Positions 1 through 9,405 of a stretch of DNA of 64,000 nt are shown here, in pieces. The notes below the pieces were generated by a model, which was given only the letters and a program-made list of their open reading frames with translations, searched no databases and was not told where the DNA came from. The translations under genes were made by a program, and so were the position numbers. The stretch comes from Cladocopium goreaui (lineage: Eukaryota; Sar; Dinophyceae; Suessiales; Symbiodiniaceae): assembly GCA_947184155.2 (NCBI GenBank), contig CAMXCT020001124.1, forward strand, positions 1 to 64,000, in the 5' to 3' direction. How positions within the stretch are numbered: the first letter of the stretch is position 1; every line of letters begins with the position of its first letter.

Positions 1-404
1 GCACACAATGTCCATACTGCAGAGGTGTGGGAACTTGGATGCATTTGGCGTGGAATTGCAGAAATGTTCCTGGTGCTGCAGTGAGAAGATCTCGACACCA
101 TCCTACAAACTGGTTGACCAAACGTTTTGGTTGGCCTACAACATCGGATTCACACACTGCTGTTATTAGACGGCTGCAATGGCTGTCTGAAGTGGTTGAG
201 TTGATCTGGTAGGTGCGACACAACTAGTGTCGCGTGGTTGGTTGCAGTTCGCGAACTATTACAAGGGCGACTGCAGCTGGACTTCAAACTGGTAGTCTTG
301 TATTTCTTGAGTTTGATTTTCGTGTAAGTCCACGTTTTGATGCCTTGTACATGCACTGGGTAAGGGATGGCTAGGTCCAAATTATCATTGTTGTAGCTTG
401 TATA
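1..404. other. No gene recognised
   Basis: I see no supported coding region, repeat or RNA gene here. Short open frames exist on both strands but none shows a family motif. Confidence 0.4.
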
Positions 405-1165
405 TCAATTCTTGTCACTCCAATGAACAGTCGCTGGGAGTCCCAAAAATTGATTTAGGAACCAAAGCGGAAACACGTCAGCTGGTATATAGTCGAATCC
501 AAAGAGGTCCTCTTCATCCTCAAAATCTTCACGCTTTCTTTTGAAGGCTTCATCCATGCGACCTGCAGCATCAGTTTCCTTTTTTTCTGATACTTCTTGA
601 ATTGTAGGAGCTGAATTCTTGGTTGCTTTGTTCGGCCCTGTAGGCTTCGGGATAGGTAATTGTCGTGTTGCTAAATTCTTTGCAGTAGCCTTTGCAGGAG
701 GAAATTTCGATTCTAGCCCCAATGCAGCAGCTGAATGTTCAGACAATCCATACTTGGCGGTGGCTGCAGGCGGAAGGTTAATTAATGGTGTCGTTTGTTG
801 CACGTTCCCAAAAATCTGCAAAATTGGCGGGTCCGCCTTCGGTATTGTACGTTGTTGAGCTTCAGCCCATGGATCATTATTCGGATCATAGTTGGTCTTG
901 GGCGGTCGCCCAGACGAACCTGGTGGGGGCTGCACTCTTCGGAAGCGACACAGACCTTTCCCTTGCGTTGCATAGCCAGGCCATTGCCCAGAAGCTCTTT
1001 GAGCCGTCCATTTTGGTGCAAAGACAAAATCTGGGTTATTATCTGATTACGTTCTGCTTTGTGCATCAATTCACGAAGCAACTCCATTTCCACCCCAATC
1101 ATATCTGTTCCAGGATAAATTGCCATGCCAGCTGAATTCGGTGCAGGCGGTGGTTGGTTTGGCAT
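405..1165 (-). pseudogene. Broken proline-rich hypothetical ORF
   Basis: Two overlapping minus-strand frames (1165 to about 930, then 935 to 405) appear to be halves of one protein. The first half is alpha-helical (MELLRELMHKAERNQIITQI). The second is rich in proline, alanine and lysine, then acidic and basic (KRKREDFEDEEDLFGFD). The first frame runs out of sensible composition where the second begins, so a frameshift near 930 is likely. It lies 24 bp downstream of an integrase fragment on the same strand and may be part of the same decayed LTR element. No family is recognised. Confidence 0.35.
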
Positions 1166-1188
1166 GGCTCTGAGGCGGCGTCAGGCAA

Positions 1189-1635
1189 TTATTTCATTAG
1201 TTGAAATTGTTTCCAGCCCTCGCACGCACATACACACATCAAAAAGGTAAAGAGCCAGCGCTTGGTGTGGCGTTGATCTGGGGTACCACATAGTACAGAG
1301 TTTGTCGGATGCCGTTGGTTCCGGTCATAAATATGTTCTGTATGGTAACCTTCAATAACCTTTCTAAGGATCTGATGTCGGCGCTCCACAAAAGCCAATT
1401 TCTGGTGAGCTTCAACACGGGCAACTTCATGAAGGATGCCGTAAGTCAAGGTCCATGAGTTGAAGTCTTCTCCAAGCCAGGCTCGTCCCTCATCAATGGT
1501 CAAGATCTGTGGAAGCCCAAATTGTCGGATCCAGCAGCGCTCCATGGCAGCGATGTAGTTGTCGCCCTTCTCAGTGTGGATCACGGCAGCAGTCTGATAC
1601 TGAGGAGGTACACACATTAAGCTTGAGAATTTCAA
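1189..1635 (-). pseudogene. Orphan retroviral-type integrase core fragment
   Basis: The 148-residue frame matches the end of an rve integrase catalytic core. It has a candidate second catalytic Asp in LTIDEGRAWLGEDF, and about 45 residues later the glutamate in KLAFVERRHQILRKVIE. This D-x(n)-E spacing and the ERRH-x-ILR helix are typical of LTR-retrotransposon integrases. The N-terminal zinc module, the first Asp and any reverse transcriptase are missing, so this is a fragment. It does not closely resemble the integrases of copia-1 or copia-2 in this window, so it probably represents a third LTR family. Confidence 0.6.
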
Positions 1636-2798
1636 TATTTTCTAAGGCTTAAATTGGGTTCAATAAATTCCCCTCTGCCCCCAACGCCAATAATAACCCA
1701 AATATAAATAGCCACGTCTGAACCAACAAACTAAAAAGGCCGGCGGGGTAATTCCAAGAGGTGTCCACATGCTTCAGCCAATAAAAAAGATATGGAATAA
1801 ATATGGAGTAGACCATCCGCGGAATAGAAAATACAAAAATATATGGCAGGGTCAATATAAAATACGTAGAATAATTTTGGCCCGTCTTAAGAAAACATTA
1901 TTATATATGGTAGAAAAGAGTTATTCACAGTCAATTCAAGCAGGAGGAAATATATATACAGACATTCCAGGCGTTAAAAATCTACGGGGGTGGAGGGGTT
2001 AGATGTCGTATTACCCCTGACATCTCATAGCCGAGCCTTCACTCTTCGGTTCTGCCACTTCTCCAATTTTTGACGTGTCGGCAGCACTCGGCCTGCCAAG
2101 AAGGACGGGTGAAGGGTATTGTCAACCTTCAGGTGACCTGTAATATCATCATATGGTTTCTTCTATTCAACGTATAAAGCTGCAAGTGCCCAATCTCTCA
2201 ATTCTAAATGTAGCAAATTTCCACACTTGAAAAGACGTGAAAAATTGAATGCGCCGGTGCGGGATCTATCGAAGAGGCCTCCCGTTCGCGCAACATCCAA
2301 TATTGAAATTCCGGGGCAAGGGGATACACATCGACTAAAGATGAAGTCTAAAGCCAGCAGCCAGACTACAGACACAGTAGTTGCTGAGTAACAAACTTCC
2401 TGTGCGATACATGGACCTGCCATTCTTTCTCAAACATTGAGGTTTGCACTAAAACTTCCGGCAATATAAGCAAGCATCAACCCAACGGGAAAAGACTCGA
2501 GAAAAGTACGTTGGCTGCCAATACTCTAGCAGCATGCTGTGTTTCCATATATACAAACCCGGAATAAATTTGGAATACGCGTCCAATCAGACAGTTTAGA
2601 ATGACAGGAACACTTCAAGTGGTAAAGCTCTGGCATGCTTGTTTTTCATGTGTACAAACCTCAAGCAAACCTTGTTCGAATCTCAAATCTATGGGGACGG
2701 ACCATGCCATCAGGCGCGGCAGGATTTAAAAGAAATTTCAATTAATTCCCGAGAGCGCCTGCGAAGGGTTCTTCGTAAAAAAGCAGCCGTTATAATAC
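1636..2798. other. AT-rich non-coding stretch
   Basis: About 1640-2000 is clearly more AT-rich than its surroundings and holds no recognisable gene. From 2000 to 2798 there are only short frames without motifs. No RNA gene or terminal repeats could be identified by eye. Confidence 0.4.
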
Positions 2799-3066
2799 AT
2801 CTGCAGATCTACGTCTTCACACTTTCACATCTGCAGATCTACATCTTCACACCTTCACATCTGCAGATCTACATCGTCACACCTTCACATCTGCAGATCT
2901 ACATCTTCACACCTTCACATCTGCAGATCTACATCGTCACACCTTCACATCTGCAGATCTACATCTTCACACTTTCACACCTGCAGATCTACATCGTCAC
3001 ACCTTCACATCTGCAGATCTACATCTTCACACCTTCACATCTGCAGATATACACCTTCACACCTTC
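2799..3066. repeat. 30-bp tandem repeat, nine units
   Basis: Nine near-identical 30-bp units start at about 2801, 2831, 2861 and so on to 3041. Each begins with CTGCAGATCTACAT (adjacent PstI-like and BglII-like palindromes), followed by C/T-rich sequence. Because 30 is a multiple of 3, the array is open and would read as the decapeptide LQIYIFTPSH repeated. I regard the open frame as a by-product of the period, not a gene. Confidence 0.9.
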
Positions 3067-3609
3067 TGCGGAAGGCTACAGGCCTTCGAAACCTCTACTT
3101 GGGTCAGCGTCCAGGACGTCGTCCTTAACTCACTAAGACCGCCCACGCAACCAAGTCAACCTCTCCCAGAGCTCAGCCACTTTTACACACACAAGCACAG
3201 GAACAAGATGTTTGCTCATGTCGCTATGGTTCTTGTTGGTGTGTCACGCCTTGACACAAAATGATGCGGAGTCGCCAGTTGACATCTTTCTGTCAACTTT
3301 ACAAAAGCGATCAAAAACACATGTCCTCACAAAAAGTCTTTACATCAAGACATGGTTTGTTTGTTTAAATAAGTTTGAGTGTTTGAAAATTGTTGAAACA
3401 TTTCAAGCACCAAAACATGATTCATGATGTCTCCCTCAGATCTGTTGGCAACTCTGGTTCTGAATGCCTTTCAGAACGTTGCTCTCGCTATCATCATTGA
3501 GAGACAAAACAAACTAAACTTCTCCGATCAATGTCAAACAAAATTCCTTCTTCCGAAGTCACAAAATGAATTCTACGATCTTCTCACGATTCCTTCGCGC
3601 GCTTCTGCA
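3067..3609. other. No gene recognised
   Basis: This is flanking sequence between the 30-bp array and the family 1 element. Only short frames are present and none has motifs. Confidence 0.4.
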
Positions 3610-3944
3610 ATCTTATATTAGAACAAACTCAGGTAAACGTTTCGTTGGGGTGTGTTTAAAGGTTTGTATGCGCAGTGGTTGTGGACGCATCGATATAGCG
3701 CAACAAAAACAAAATTGCGTTAAAAAATCAAAATCGGGAAATCGCATCTGAGAAAATGAATGGTAAAAATGCCGACGCAAAGTGACAACTGCTTCTCTCT
3801 TTTTCCTTGCGCTCTGAAGGTCTGGGGTGGTCGCACCAAATGGTTCGAAGGGCAAGCTTGGTAAGACAGTTGTGTGAATCTGTCTTTTGGTTCGAATCTC
3901 ACGGGTGTGAGTTGTCGATACAAGGGTGCTCAGTTGGTGCCCCC
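3610..3944 (-). repeat. Split direct repeat A2 (family 1)
   Basis: About 335 bp, nearly identical to 4260-4594. It starts ATCTTATATTAGAAC and ends CAGTTGGTGCCCC. This is the outer (3') copy on the minus-strand element. It is followed on the plus strand by a C-run/A-run junction (3941-3960) before repeat B2. Confidence 0.9.
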
Positions 3945-3973
3945 CCCCAAAAAAAAGGGAAAGGGAGGGTGGG

Positions 3974-4262
3974 CCGAAAAGAAATGGTTGGTTGAAGAAA
4001 GGTTTTTTAAACCCTTCCCTACCTCACCCTTGATGTGAAAAATGCCACACGAATAAATATTCAGATATGAAATCAAGGGGAATAAAAATGTTTGAGGTTT
4101 GGTTTGTTTGTTTGAAGTTGAGGGAAGCTTCAGGAAACAAAGCAAAAAAGGAGACCCCAAACACAAAAGATAACGTTCTGACCTGAGTTGCAAAAATTGT
4201 GTTGAGATATTTTTACATTGTTCTTCTAAAGATTGTGCTCTCACTTCGTGACAGCACTCATC
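3974..4262 (-). repeat. Split direct repeat B2 (family 1)
   Basis: About 289 bp, nearly identical to 11765-12054 about 7.5 kb away. It starts CCGAAAAGAAATGG and ends GACAGCACTCAT. It abuts A1 directly, giving the B-A junction expected at the inner end of a split-direct-repeat element. Confidence 0.9.
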
Positions 4263-4594
4263 TTATATTAGAACAAACTCAGGTAAACGTTTCGTTGGGG
4301 TGTGTTTAAAGGTTTGTATGCGCAGTGGTTGTGGACGCATCGATATAGCGCAACAAAAACAAAATTGCGTTAAAAAATCAAAATCGGGAAATCGCATCTG
4401 AGAAAATGAATGGTAAAAATGCCGACGCAAAGTGACAACTGCTTCTCTCTTTTTCCTTGCGCTCTGAAGGTCTGGGATGGTCGCACCAAATGGTTCGAAG
4501 AGCAAGCTTGGTAAGACAGTTGTATGAATCTGTCTTTTGGTTCGAATCTCACGGGTGTGAGTTGTCGATACAAGGGTGCTCAGTTGGTGCCCCC
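4260..4594 (-). repeat. Split direct repeat A1 (family 1)
   Basis: About 335 bp, the second copy of 3610-3944 with few substitutions. The RNase H frame terminates inside it. Confidence 0.9.
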
Positions 4595-5232
4595 AGTTCA
4601 GGAGGAGCAGCGTTGTATGGGGAGTGAAGCAATCGGATCACAGTTTCCGTAAGGTCATTAGAAGCATCTAAAAGCTTTCCGTCCACAAGGTTGTATCTGA
4701 GAAGAGCTTCAGCAAGTTTGCCCCTTGAGGGCAGATCCGCTGGGTTGGAAAAAGAACAAACCCTCTCAGTCCAGGAAGCAGTAGGCCATCGCATTTCAAT
4801 GTCTGCCATTATGCGTCCCAGGTTCCTTATGGTAGTCGAAGGGCTATTAGCTTTTATGGTGGTCATGCGAGCTGCTTCATTGTCAATCCACTCAATGACT
4901 CTACGGTTATGCAGTTGTTTCCTCAAGCACCATTTGACTGATAGCAGCGCCCACAACTCAACTTGTGAAATTGTTTGATCGCCAGCGAGTTGAGTCCAAT
5001 GGTCAACCAGATTCTTTGGCACAGCAACTTCATATGCAATCCGGCTTTGACCATCAATTACCACAGCCCCTGCAGTTGCAATTCCGTTCTCATAGGCCCC
5101 ATCTGTGAAGATCAAGACAGGTTGGCAAGGAGCTGACAGGGAGTGGAGTCTAGGTTTTTTGGCTGAACAGCATTGATTTGGCATAGGCACACAAGCACCT
5201 GAGCTCCTCCGACTTTGCATTACGTTGACCAT
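4549..5232 (-). pseudogene. RNase H domain, family 1 DIRS-like element
   Basis: The frame contains the four RNase H acidic positions in order: Asp in LIFTDGAYENG, Glu in SQVELWALL, Asp in EWIDNEAA, and Asp in NPADLPSRG. RNase H degrades the RNA strand during reverse transcription. It is the C-terminal part of the polyprotein and overlaps the preceding RT frame (5150-5728) in a different frame, so a frameshift separates them here. The equivalent in family 2 is in one uninterrupted ORF. The frame ends in repeat A1. Confidence 0.8.
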
Positions 5233-5904
5233 CTGTGAATTGCATGAACGCGGAAACCAAGTGCTTCAAACCTTTGCCCATGTAAAAACTCACAGCAAAA
5301 TTAAGAAGGCCCTGGATTTCGCTTGCCCTGGCTACCGTTATGGTGCCAGCGGTTTCTATGTCTTCAAGCATCTTGCAGAGCTTCTCAACTCTGCTGTCTT
5401 TGTTGGATATCACGAAGTTGCCCAGTGGCACGTTGTTGAGGTTGAACGTTACCCCGAGCAAATTAAAAACCTCTGAAAAGTCAAGCGCCCTGTCACCCTC
5501 CTTTGCATGTTCCCATCCGAGTAAGTCCAACGTTACACTAAAAGCCAGTGTCAGCACTCTGCAACCCTCCGATTTCTCAAGTGTTGGAAAGTCATCGAAG
5601 TAATGTGATGTGATGCAATGAAGGAGTTTGCCAGTGATGAACCATAGCGCCTGTGATATCCTAACAAAACCATATGGACACTTCCAGTGCAGCCAAAAGG
5701 GAGGGAGATGCTTTTGTAAAAATGCCAAACACCCTTCACAGGGAATCCAACTACAGCGTGTCGTTGATGTGCCGGTAGCACTGCAAGCTGTTTGTAGGCC
5801 TTGCTCAAGTCAAATGCTTTTCCAAGCCACTTAAGGTTTGGACCAAGCATGTCTGCCGATTCTCGCATGACTTCCACAACCATGGCTGCAGCATTCAAGA
5901 CAAA
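5150..5904 (-). pseudogene. Reverse transcriptase core, family 1, frameshifted
   Basis: From about 5904 downward the minus strand encodes FFVLNAAAMVVEVM, then RT motif A (GKAFDLSKAYKQL, Asp near 5811) and motif B (SISLPFGCTGSVHM). After a frame change it encodes motif C as YFDDFPTLEKSEG. The catalytic aspartates are therefore all present, spread over two frames (5551-5904 and 5150-5728). Upstream of 5904 the expected N-terminal RT sequence is not on this strand; it is found inverted at about 5900-6350. Confidence 0.8.
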
Positions 5905-6350
5905 GAACATTCTTTTCTTCGAACAGCTCCTCAAGCACTTCGAGTTTTGGGATATGGAAGTGGTGAACTTGTTGCAACATGGGGTCCCTCTAGTGGGACT
6001 ACAGCCTCCCCCGGAAGGGTACCAAAAGCTGCTGGTGCCTGCAAGCATGACGGAAGATGAGTTGCTACAGTCGGCCATGTGGAGAACGCTCGACAGCTTA
6101 CAACAACTGAAGAGAAGGCCTTGCTGGAGGCAACTGTAAATGAGGTAGAACGAGGTTTTCTTCAAGGACCATACAATGAGGCTGAAATGTCAGTGTTAAT
6201 GGGATCAGAAGACTGGTCGCTCAACCCCAGATTCGTGCTTTTTCAAGGAGCCAACAATAAAGTAAGAGTAATAGATGACGCCAAACAAGGGTCGGTCAAT
6301 GCTGCTTATTCTTCTACAGTCAAACTCCAATTGCAAGATGTGGACGCAAC
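5900..6350 (+). pseudogene. Inverted block of the family 1 RT N-terminal region
   Basis: On the plus strand this block encodes residues that align with the minus-strand family 2 polyprotein just before RT motif A. LLKHFEFWDMEVVN corresponds to family 2 KEMMEFYEYPDFKVYD. VERGFLQGPYNEAEM corresponds to LSCGWLDGPYDPAEL. NNKVRVIDDAKQGSVNA corresponds to EKVKVRLIDDFSASGVNA. Both flanks are in the normal minus orientation. About 450 bp is therefore flipped inside the element, with a further frame change near 6075. Confidence 0.8.
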
Positions 6351-7068
6351 GGCTCACGTCAGGATACATGCTTGATTTGAGTTCAACCTCCTTCTGGCTT
6401 AAGTCAGACGACATTTTACGCACTTTGAAGACTGCTGCAAGCCTCTCCTTGGCAAGTTTTGTAGGGCACGTGTGAACCACCTTGTGGATGGCCTCTTTGG
6501 TGAGTGGGTGCAACATCAAGTCATGGTCCATGGGGTGTCTGACTTCAGACGCTTTTTGCAAAAACTCTTCCAGAGTATGCCAAACACCATATTTGAAAGT
6601 TGTTCTTGACCTCTTGCTTGGCGCTTCTTCACTGTTTGGCTGCTGCTCAGTAGATTCTGCCCCTTTGAGAGGAGGAGCAGCTAGCAATTTGTAAGCTTCA
6701 TTGGACTCAGATACGTCAGAAAAGACGTAGGTTTTGTACTCAGGCACAAGCGGTGGGTGTGACACTGTCTGTTGGCCCATGTTGAACTTCAGCAAGTCTT
6801 TCAATTTTGCCGGCACTTCAGGTGTAATGTTCATGGTTTGAGCCATTTGTAAAACGCAAGCTGCCATTCTACGACAAAGTAAACCTGGGTATTCTGCCTC
6901 TGCTGCTGTGGGAAAAACAATGCCCTGCTCCGTTCGGTATGGCTGCCATGAGGAATGTATGTGATTCTGAGGACAGCTTGCTTCCAAAGATGTGAACAAA
7001 CCTGGAGTACCTAACAATTTCGTGCGTTTATCTCTGGTGCTTCCATGTACACAAGCATCGAAATACAC
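6351..7068 (-). pseudogene. Methyltransferase tail and linker, family 1 polyprotein
   Basis: The frame begins near YFDACVHGSTRDKRTKLLGT, which aligns with family 2 HQACAYGSERPKWTAL, the putative target-side motif of the methyltransferase-like domain. It continues through VKYGVWHTLEEFLQKASEV-like linker, matching LTFGVFRTCDQFVEAAVAA in family 2, and through KERLAAVFKVRK. It stops matching at SMYPDVSR (about 6349), exactly where the inverted block starts. The frame differs from 7616-7011, so a frameshift lies near 7068. Confidence 0.7.
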
Positions 7069-7616
7069 AGCTTCAAGGTCAGCAAACCAAGCTTGAAATC
7101 AGTGTCATTGGTGGCGTTTACCAACATTGTCAGTAGAGCCCACAACCATGACCTTGCAGGATTCTCAATTGATATCATGCATCTCAGTTCCATGCAAACT
7201 TTGAGCAATTAAATGGCACATTTGTAAAGTTTGTTTGCAAGTTCAACTTTGGTTTTGTCACTGTCTCGCAAGCCCGCCAAGCCAAGGAGATGTTCGGTAT
7301 CACGAAGTGGTGGTGGACCCATGTGTCCCCCAAATTTTGCTGGCATCGGTTTCTCACGCGCTCTGGAGCAAGTTCCGCATGGTAAGCCCATGTGGACGTG
7401 ACACGGCTTGCAGTGACGCATCATTTTTTCTAACAGCGCCACGTGTTGTGAATTCGAAACATCCAATGTGAAAACTTTGACCTTAGGTGCATGTCGATTT
7501 GCCGCATGGTCAATGGGGTAAATTTGAAAGCCAAGACGCCTTAATGCGTCAGACAATCCTGCAGAGCCACAACAAATCTCGAATGTTATGGCTTCCAAAG
7601 TGAAACTGTCATCCAT
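7011..7616 (-). pseudogene. Methyltransferase-like domain, family 1, with in-frame stop
   Basis: The frame shows a Rossmann-type motif I (FEICCGSAGLSDALRRLGF), an acidic second strand (YPIDHAANRH), VFTLDVS, then a Pro-Cys motif (LPCGTCSRAR). After a TAA at 7209-7211, in the same frame, comes ISIENPARSWLW. Pro-Cys and Glu-Asn-Pro are the positions of catalytic motifs IV and VI of C5 cytosine methyltransferases. The domain resembles that in the family 2 ORF, where it is intact. ATG at 7616 lies five codons after the UGA ending the Gag-like ORF, in the same frame. Confidence 0.7.
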
Positions 7617-7631
7617 TTGTTCCGAGCGAAG

Positions 7632-8822
7632 TCAGTGGGGGCATTCATTGCCCGGATGCAGCTTATGGCATGCCTTCTTCCAACACATGTGATAACCAAG
7701 CATGCAGCGTTTGCCCGGTTTAACTTTTGCAGTGCAACATCCAATCTGCCATCTTTTGCAAAGTTGCTTGCCATCAACGAATATTTCACAATCATCTGGC
7801 ACTGCAATGCCAGGAGCTGTCTTGCCCTTACCTTTTGAAGACTTTCCTTTGCCTTCTGCATTGTATGATCCTTTCCCTTTTCCAGCTGCAGAAAATGAGT
7901 GCGTGTGCTCAGGCTTGGACATTCCATGACTCTGTAACGGTGTCAAGTGCTGAAGGACTTCGGGATGATCAGCAAATTTTGTAAAGGCAACATCAAATGG
8001 TTTGTCTGCTCCAGCCTTTGGATGCAACTTTCCACGCGTCTCGTTGGAGACCTTCACCCAAAGCGCCTTGTCAGCGTTGATTGCTTGTTCAACGCTGATG
8101 TGCCTGTAATTTGCAAGAGGCGCCTCATTCATCTTCTCAAAAAGTTTCTGTGTCCACAGGTCCAAAACTGAAAAGGTTGCAATGCCAGCCAAGTCATATG
8201 CCAGTGATCTCCGTAGGAAGGCTTGTCTCAACTTGTGCTCACCTGTCACATTCACATCATCAAGCCGTTGTTTCTTACTGAGTCGTAAGCCACCAGCGTT
8301 ATCCAAAGCCAACGACGTGTCAACCTTTGAGTGCAAGGCCTCATCATGACGCGATGAACACCTGTTCAAATCCACATATGTCACAACGTTGTCCTCCAAC
8401 TGCTGGCAAACACGGTCAATCAGGGAATGAGAAGGCTCACTTTGCGGAGTAAAGCTCAAACCTACAAGACGTTCTTTCTGCTGTCTGATGCGGTCCATCT
8501 TTTTAGCCAAAGGAAGTATTCTGGCCTCGCTGGACTCAACCCTGTCTGCACGCGACTTCAAGTCTTCCAGTGACAGAGCATGAGCCTCGAAGAAAAGCCT
8601 ACGAAATCTGGTTGCAGCAGCAGCATTTGGAGCGGCCCCCAAGGCAGTCCCTAAGAAGTTGGTCAAAGCAGTGTCATCTGTCTGACCAGGCTGAAACGTG
8701 CAGCAGTATGCATAAGTTATATAATTGTTTATGCCTTTCTCTGCCAATGCCTCGATGTCATCCTGCTCGATGCCAAGTTCAGCTGCCCTGTTCTGAAACG
8801 CAACCCTCGAGTCAATAGCCAT
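7632..8822 (-). CDS. Gag-like zinc-binding protein, family 1
   Basis: Using ATG at 8822 the product is about 397 residues, close to the 413 of its family 2 homologue; the open frame extends further upstream without homology. Conserved blocks include SLAYDLAGIATFSVLDLWTQKLF (family 2: LAFDFAGIMSFSRHDRYVQLLF) and a lysine/glycine-rich stretch. The C-terminal Cys/His cluster starts at LCKRWQIGCC and ends CWKKACHKLHPG. Position after the recombinase and before the polyprotein, plus a basic region and zinc cluster, suggest a nucleic-acid-binding capsid-type protein. That function is inferred. The terminal UGA is in frame with the downstream methyltransferase ORF. Confidence 0.65.
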   Translation of the reverse strand: MAIDSRVAFQNRAAELGIEQDDIEALAEKGINNYITYAYCCTFQPGQTDDTALTNFLGTALGAAPNAAAATRFRRLFFEAHALSLEDLKSRADRVESSEARILPLAKKMDRIRQQKERLVGLSFTPQSEPSHSLIDRVCQQLEDNVVTYVDLNRCSSRHDEALHSKVDTSLALDNAGGLRLSKKQRLDDVNVTGEHKLRQAFLRRSLAYDLAGIATFSVLDLWTQKLFEKMNEAPLANYRHISVEQAINADKALWVKVSNETRGKLHPKAGADKPFDVAFTKFADHPEVLQHLTPLQSHGMSKPEHTHSFSAAGKGKGSYNAEGKGKSSKGKGKTAPGIAVPDDCEIFVDGKQLCKRWQIGCCTAKVKPGKRCMLGYHMCWKKACHKLHPGNECPH

Positions 8823-9405
8823 TAGTCGCTGAACGAGGCAAAAATAAAATTCAAGTTGAAAAAGTTTGAAATTGATTTCAACATGAGAGTTTGAAGATTG
8901 CAGTTGCTGTCCACCAAGTTCTGTGAACATAGCAAAACTCGAGTGCAAAACCTCTTGTCTGTGAACCTGCGCAAACGTGATTTGTTCTGTTTGGAGCACG
9001 TTGGTGCTGAGCCAATGCAGTGCACCACATAAATGAAAGTTGAGTTGAGATGTAAGGCAATGATGCCTCTGCCGCATGATGACATGCTAGGCATTGGGCG
9101 GTCATGCAAACCTAATCTCATGACTCACATGTGACGCATGCCAAGTGTGCCCAGGATAGCTCCAAAAGAAATCACAAAGATCCAAGCACATGGGTTCTGA
9201 TGACAAAGGTTTCATGCAATCAAAAAAAATCTAACCAACAACAACACTGCCGCTCACTTGTTCACTTTTATACCTCCGTTCGGACATGATATAGGTAAGC
9301 CAACTTAACGAGAAGTCGGGCTCAAGACACAGCATCCCCATGTGCTTTGTTGGGGTGTTCAAAAGCAAGCCAGTGATTTCTGCAACCCGTATTCCAGCAT
9401 GGCCA

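Noticed and set aside
2799..3066. CRISPR-like array of nine 30-bp repeats
   Set aside because: Units are directly contiguous with no unique spacers, and the context is a eukaryotic retroelement-rich region.
3835..3925. tRNA gene or pol III promoter suggested by GGTTCGAATC (B-box-like)
   Set aside because: No cloverleaf can be folded: the best anticodon-arm candidate has a 10-nt loop and the T arm does not pair. The sequence is part of repeat A of the DIRS-like element.
5801..6375. Two independent plus-strand genes in the family 1 element
   Set aside because: Their products align with the minus-strand family 2 polyprotein, so they are an inverted piece of the same gene.
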